Origin: Planctomycetota bacterium
GTDB taxonomy: Bacteria > Planctomycetota > UBA1135 > UBA2386
Reading direction: 5' to 3'
Length of the DNA stretch: 64,000 nt
NCBI GenBank assembly: GCA_020638695.1
Contig: JACKIB010000005.1
Span: 124,001 to 188,000, forward strand
In this document: piece by piece, positions 60,550 to 64,000 of the stretch
Numbering within the stretch: the first letter of the stretch is position 1
How the letters are laid out: each line of letters starts with the position of its first letter
Program-made: the position numbers and the translations under genes
The notes under the pieces: model-generated
Seen by the model: the letters and a program-made list of their open reading frames with translations, nothing else
What the model was told of the DNA's origin: nothing
Databases searched by the model: none

Positions 60550-61214
60550 GACACCGAACCTCCAACTGCCTCGAGCGCGGCCCGCAGCTCATTCTGCCGC
60601 TCGACGGCCGCACGCCAAGGCATCTTAGCGGCGGGTAGGCCCGCGTCATCGCCTCGTGCGCGGCACTCGTCAACGGCGCGACGGGTGCGCTCCACCTCGT
60701 CGTCGGCTTCTCGAAGATCGGCAGCGAGCCGCGCGGCACGTGCCTCGGGCGTCGCACCAACGTCGATCGGGCGGGAGCGGCGCGCGTTGTGCAGCCGGAT
60801 CTCAAGCTGCCGCAGCTGCCGCTCCTGCTCTTCGGCGGCGCGGTGCTGCGACTCGGCGACGCGGACGGCGCGCTGCAGCGCGGCGTGCTGTGTGCGCCAC
60901 TCGGCCTCGGCCGCCTCGTGCACGCGCACGTGCTCCTGCACTTCGGCCAGCGCGGCGCGAACGGCGCGGTGAGCGTCCGTGACCGCGGCGGGGGCACCCT
61001 GGTGCTGCCGGTGCTGGCGCAGCAGGTCGACGTGCGCGGTCAGCTCGTCCAGGGTCCTGCCGGTGGCCGCGAGCACGCTCTCGGTCTCGTCGACCGTCTT
61101 CGGGGTGGGCTTGGCATCATCGCCAGTCAGAGCCTCGACAAGGGCCCAGTACCGGCCCTCAGCGTCAAGGTGCCGCTCTTCTCGGCGGCGGCGGAGTGTG
61201 TCAAACAGTTTCAT
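60546..61214 (-). CDS. coiled-coil protein of the replication module
   Basis: ATG at 61214 (MKLFDTLRRRREERHLD) gives 222 residues, almost entirely helical with heptad-like stretches (DELTAHVDLLRQHRQHQ, RAALAEVQEHVRVHEAAEAEW, HRAAEEQERQLRQLEIRLHNARR, AADLREADDEVERTRRAV). It overlaps the helicase gene by 14 nt. Resembles phage scaffold, minor-structural or cohesion-like coiled coils; function not assignable. Confidence 0.65.
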   Translation of the reverse strand: MKLFDTLRRRREERHLDAEGRYWALVEALTGDDAKPTPKTVDETESVLAATGRTLDELTAHVDLLRQHRQHQGAPAAVTDAHRAVRAALAEVQEHVRVHEAAEAEWRTQHAALQRAVRVAESQHRAAEEQERQLRQLEIRLHNARRSRPIDVGATPEARAARLAADLREADDEVERTRRAVDECRARGDDAGLPAAKMPWRAAVERQNELRAALEAVGGSVS

Positions 61215-64000
61215 GTGGTCGGCCCTCCTGGGCCTCGGTGGTGATGGGGACTTGGCCCCGGGGAAGGGGGGAGCGCGACGCAACGGCGCCGACCTCCCCG
61301 TGGTTGCGGTCGAACGGCAGCCTGCCCGACTCGTCCCTGCGGCGGCGAGCGTCGGCGGCGGTGGCCAACGAGGCTGCGCGGGCACACTCTGCGGCGAACT
61401 CCTCCATAGCGCAGAGCACAGCCGCGCGGTTCTCTCGGCCGCGCTCCTGGCGTGGGACGCTCGGCGGCAAGCCCTGAGCCTCCGCGGCGAGGATGTCGCG
61501 CATCCAGCGCCCCGCGGCTCGCGGCGACAGGCCGGTACGCTTCGCGAGGTAGGGGAGCGGCGGTGCGATCAGGGTCGGCGCTTTTGTCCGTACGGCCCCA
61601 ATAGCTAGATGCCCCTCTGTCCCTTTCTCTTTACGCGGCGCAGACGTCTGCGCCGGCAAAAACGCTAGAACTGACTCGCCCGGAGAGGGGGTCGGCGATT
61701 CCGTCCGGAGAGCCTCAAACGCTAGAACCGCGAGCACTTGCTCGACGGCGTACTTCGAGAGCCCGGTGCCTCGCGCAATGGTGCGAATCGACGGCGGAGC
61801 GCCTCGGGAGCGCACATAGTCGCGCCAGAACTCGCCGACCACGTCCGCGCGGTGCTGGTCCTCGGCGGCGCGCCGCTCCTGTTCGGCGGCGCGGTCGGCG
61901 ACGGACCCGCCCGGCACGTCGAGGTCGAGGACGAGGTCGAGCGTCAGGTCGCGGAGTGCGAGGACGTCGTGCACGCGCACTCCGCCGAACGGGATGCCCG
62001 CGAGCACGATGATGAGCCGCGGAGTCGTCGCCGATAGCGGCCGGCACCGGCCGACGGCATTGAGCTGCTGCTGCTGCTCGAAGAAACCCGCGACATCCCG
62101 CGCGAGTGGGTCGAGGTGCACGTGGCACTCGCGGTGCACAGGGTGACCGCCCCACCCGCGCCACTCCTGCGCCGTGGCGTGGTAGTCGCCGGGCTCGAGC
62201 GCGAGCATGCCGGCGAGCACGCGCGCCTGCGCCGCGACCTCGGCGGGCGGCAGCGCGAAGCGCGAGACCACCAGCACGTCGCGGTCAGCGAGCAGGTCGG
62301 TGGACGCGTGCCCCGCCCCGTAGTGGAGGACGCCCTCGTCGTCGGCGAGTCCAGCGCGGCCGGCCTTCCTCAGCACCGCGCCGGCGGCGCCGAAGCTGTG
62401 GCCGCGGTAGGTCAGTCCGCTGGTGCGGCAGCGGTCGCGGATCGCCTCGAACACGTGGCCCACATGGACCTCGTCGCGCACGCCGAAGACGCGGTCCGAC
62501 ACGGCGAGCACGGTGGCCTGCGCGGGGTCGGCGTCGAGGTGCTCGCGGCGGGCGCCGAGCCCCTCGGCGAGCGTCGCCGGCATGCGGCCGACGGACAGCC
62601 ACACCATGCGGCCGGCGCGGGCCCGCGTGATGAGCCCGGGTACCGGCACGGCGACGGTCACGCGGTCGCCGTCGCGCAGGATGGTGGAGCGGTGGCCGGC
62701 GAGCTGCGCCTCGGCGACGTCGAGCGCGAGGCGGGTGAGGTGCGGGAGAAGCCCGTGCTCGTCGCGTGTGGCCTCCCAACTCCAGCCGGCGCGCGGCGGG
62801 TGCACGCGGCCGGCGGCGATGGCATCGCGGAGCGGGCTCGCATCGACCGCCGCGGCGAGGGCGGCGTCATCGCCGCGGTGGATCGCGTCGAGCACGTCGG
62901 CGACGAGGTCGGCCACGAGCACGTCGGGGATCGTCGAGGGGTCCCGGTCGAGCGCGGCACACGCGGTGCCGATGTCTGCGGCCGCGCGTGTGCGGTCCGC
63001 TGCGTCGGCGGCGGTGTGCACGTCGTCGACGGTGTGCTCGACGCGGCGCACGAGCCCGAAGTCCGCCGATCCGATGTCGTCGAGGACGAGCACCGCGGTC
63101 GCCGGCAGCGTGCGAGCGAGGTCGGGCAACTTGGCCAGCGTGGTGACAAGGAACACGGGCCGCGACTGCGACGCGCCGCGCAGGCGATCTCGCACTTGGC
63201 CGTCGTCGAAGCGGTAGCAGCCCGGCTCTGAGGTGCACACCGCGCGCAGCGTGGTGGGGCATCCACGGCACGACCAGTGACCGAGCGACGCACGGCGCTG
63301 GCGGGCGCCGAAGTCCGCGCAGCGGAACGGCTCGCCCTCGGCGTCGCTGGCCCCGAGGGCCGGCAGAATAGGCACGTGGATACCCTCGGCGAGGGCGAGG
63401 TCAGCCAGCCGGCCGACCTTCTCGCGCACCAGAGCGCGACTCGGGAGGGCGAGCACCGCGCACGCGAGCAGCCCGCACCGCATGCGCCGAAGCATGTCCA
63501 TGGCGGCGGCGGTGGTCTTGCCCGAGCCAGGGAACCCCGACAGCGCGAGTGACTGCGTGCCGGGCCGCCAGTCCGCGAGGATGGCGACAACGGTAGTCGT
63601 GGAATCATCTATCGTGCGCACGGGTGGTCGCGTGGAGTGCGGAAACGGGTCAACGCGCGCCGCGCGCCAGTGTGCGGGCTCACCGTCGCGCCACCGCCAG
63701 AGCGCGAGGTAGTCATCGAGCTCGACGTGCTCGAGCGCGGCGCCGGCGACGAGGGCGTCGTCGAGTCCCTTGCCGCGGGCCGGGTCCCAGACGGCCCACG
63801 TCACCTCGGCGCCACCGACCGCGGCGAGTCGCTGCGCGAGGTGGCGCCACTGACCGAACACCGCGCGGCGCACGTCGTCGCTGCGGTCGGGGTCGACCAG
63901 GTCCGCGAGATCGGGCGCGAGCACGATGCGCGCGGGCTGCGCGAGACGCGCGGCGGTGATTGCCTCTGCCAGGATGCGCTCGCCGAAGCTCACGCCGGGC
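61201..64000 (-). CDS. DUF3854/toprim plus helicase-like replication protein, 5' end cut by window
   Basis: The frame is open to the window edge; the GTG at 63993 is probably internal. The N-terminal visible part (RIVLAPDLADLVDPDR, WAVWDPARGKGLDDALVAG) matches the end of a DUF3854/toprim-like primase domain. A P-loop NTPase follows: Walker A LSGFPGSGKTTAA (about 150-162) and Walker B AVLVLDDIGSADFGL. Between them a Cys cluster, CRGCPTTLRAVCTSEPGC, could bind zinc or FeS. A winged-helix element (SIRTIARGTGLSKYAVEQVLAVL) lies near the C-terminus. The layout suits the primase-helicase of a phage, satellite or integrative element. It heads a coupled three-gene operon. Confidence 0.75.
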   Translation of the reverse strand, partial: PGVSFGERILAEAITAARLAQPARIVLAPDLADLVDPDRSDDVRRAVFGQWRHLAQRLAAVGGAEVTWAVWDPARGKGLDDALVAGAALEHVELDDYLALWRWRDGEPAHWRAARVDPFPHSTRPPVRTIDDSTTTVVAILADWRPGTQSLALSGFPGSGKTTAAAMDMLRRMRCGLLACAVLALPSRALVREKVGRLADLALAEGIHVPILPALGASDAEGEPFRCADFGARQRRASLGHWSCRGCPTTLRAVCTSEPGCYRFDDGQVRDRLRGASQSRPVFLVTTLAKLPDLARTLPATAVLVLDDIGSADFGLVRRVEHTVDDVHTAADAADRTRAAADIGTACAALDRDPSTIPDVLVADLVADVLDAIHRGDDAALAAAVDASPLRDAIAAGRVHPPRAGWSWEATRDEHGLLPHLTRLALDVAEAQLAGHRSTILRDGDRVTVAVPVPGLITRARAGRMVWLSVGRMPATLAEGLGARREHLDADPAQATVLAVSDRVFGVRDEVHVGHVFEAIRDRCRTSGLTYRGHSFGAAGAVLRKAGRAGLADDEGVLHYGAGHASTDLLADRDVLVVSRFALPPAEVAAQARVLAGMLALEPGDYHATAQEWRGWGGHPVHRECHVHLDPLARDVAGFFEQQQQLNAVGRCRPLSATTPRLIIVLAGIPFGGVRVHDVLALRDLTLDLVLDLDVPGGSVADRAAEQERRAAEDQHRADVVGEFWRDYVRSRGAPPSIRTIARGTGLSKYAVEQVLAVLAFEALRTESPTPSPGESVLAFLPAQTSAPRKEKGTEGHLAIGAVRTKAPTLIAPPLPYLAKRTGLSPRAAGRWMRDILAAEAQGLPPSVPRQERGRENRAAVLCAMEEFAAECARAASLATAADARRRRDESGRLPFDRNHGEVGAVASRSPLPRGQVPITTEAQEGRPHETV

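Noticed and set aside
1..64000. CRISPR array, rRNA genes or integrase gene
   Set aside because: No regularly spaced short repeats, no rRNA signatures and no recognisable recombinase were found.

Overview
The window is GC-rich bacterial DNA that looks planctomycetal. It has many Sec-exported proteins built on FG-GAP, CotH/lamin-tail, kelch-like, LamG-like, NHL and BNR-like modules. It also has Ser/Thr kinases translationally coupled to ECF sigma factors, one of them with TPR repeats. At least eight of the exported proteins end in what looks like the same unnamed beta-rich C-terminal domain. The assignment rests on gene content only; there is no rRNA gene to confirm it.

Layout. 1-4.3 kb: the N-terminal part of comM, small genes, a secreted protein and gnd (6-phosphogluconate dehydrogenase). 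4.4-5.2 kb: an ECF sigma pseudogene split by a 169-bp palindromic element. 5.2-16 kb: a membrane TPR protein and secreted proteins (LamG-like, CotH, S9 peptidase, kelch-like), with two decayed copies of one gene on either side of the CotH gene. 16.3-20 kb: a kinase-TPR/ECF sigma operon. 20-31 kb: an FG-GAP gene, a slipin remnant, a GSU2403-type nucleotidyltransferase, a vWA/kinase/ECF sigma operon, and a truncated second FG-GAP copy that is almost identical to the first over 1.75 kb. 31-48 kb: acyl-CoA dehydrogenase-like, NHL, two tandem HEAT-like paralogues, a LolA-like protein, a retron-type reverse transcriptase with a hairpin-rich leader, prfC, more secreted proteins, a small kinase-like protein, a VOC protein and a GIY-YIG protein.

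Right part. At 49113-49157 lies the 3' part of a tRNA-Ala(GGC), from anticodon loop to CCA, with no 5' half. I read it as the attachment-site scar of an integrated element that extends rightwards past the window end. This island carries a polymorphic-toxin locus: an RHS protein with a nuclease-like tip, its immunity gene, an orphan toxin tip on a Sec leader with its own immunity gene, and a WapI-like immunity relic on the same leader. The locus is bracketed by two copies of a Nu1/terminase-small-subunit-like gene. The right end is a replication module (DUF3854/helicase-like protein, coiled-coil protein, small protein).

Three points stand out. (1) The CTAG-flanked 169-bp palindromic element has three near-identical and two decayed copies. 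One copy adds 55 codons in frame to a kinase gene. (2) The reverse transcriptase has a candidate msr/msd RNA. (3) The RHS locus shows cassette recycling and a single in-frame TGA that separates the signal peptide from the RHS body. Several genes carry frameshifts (ECF sigma, kinase, DUF4287-like, slipin, WapI-like). Decay and sequencing error cannot be told apart from this sequence alone.
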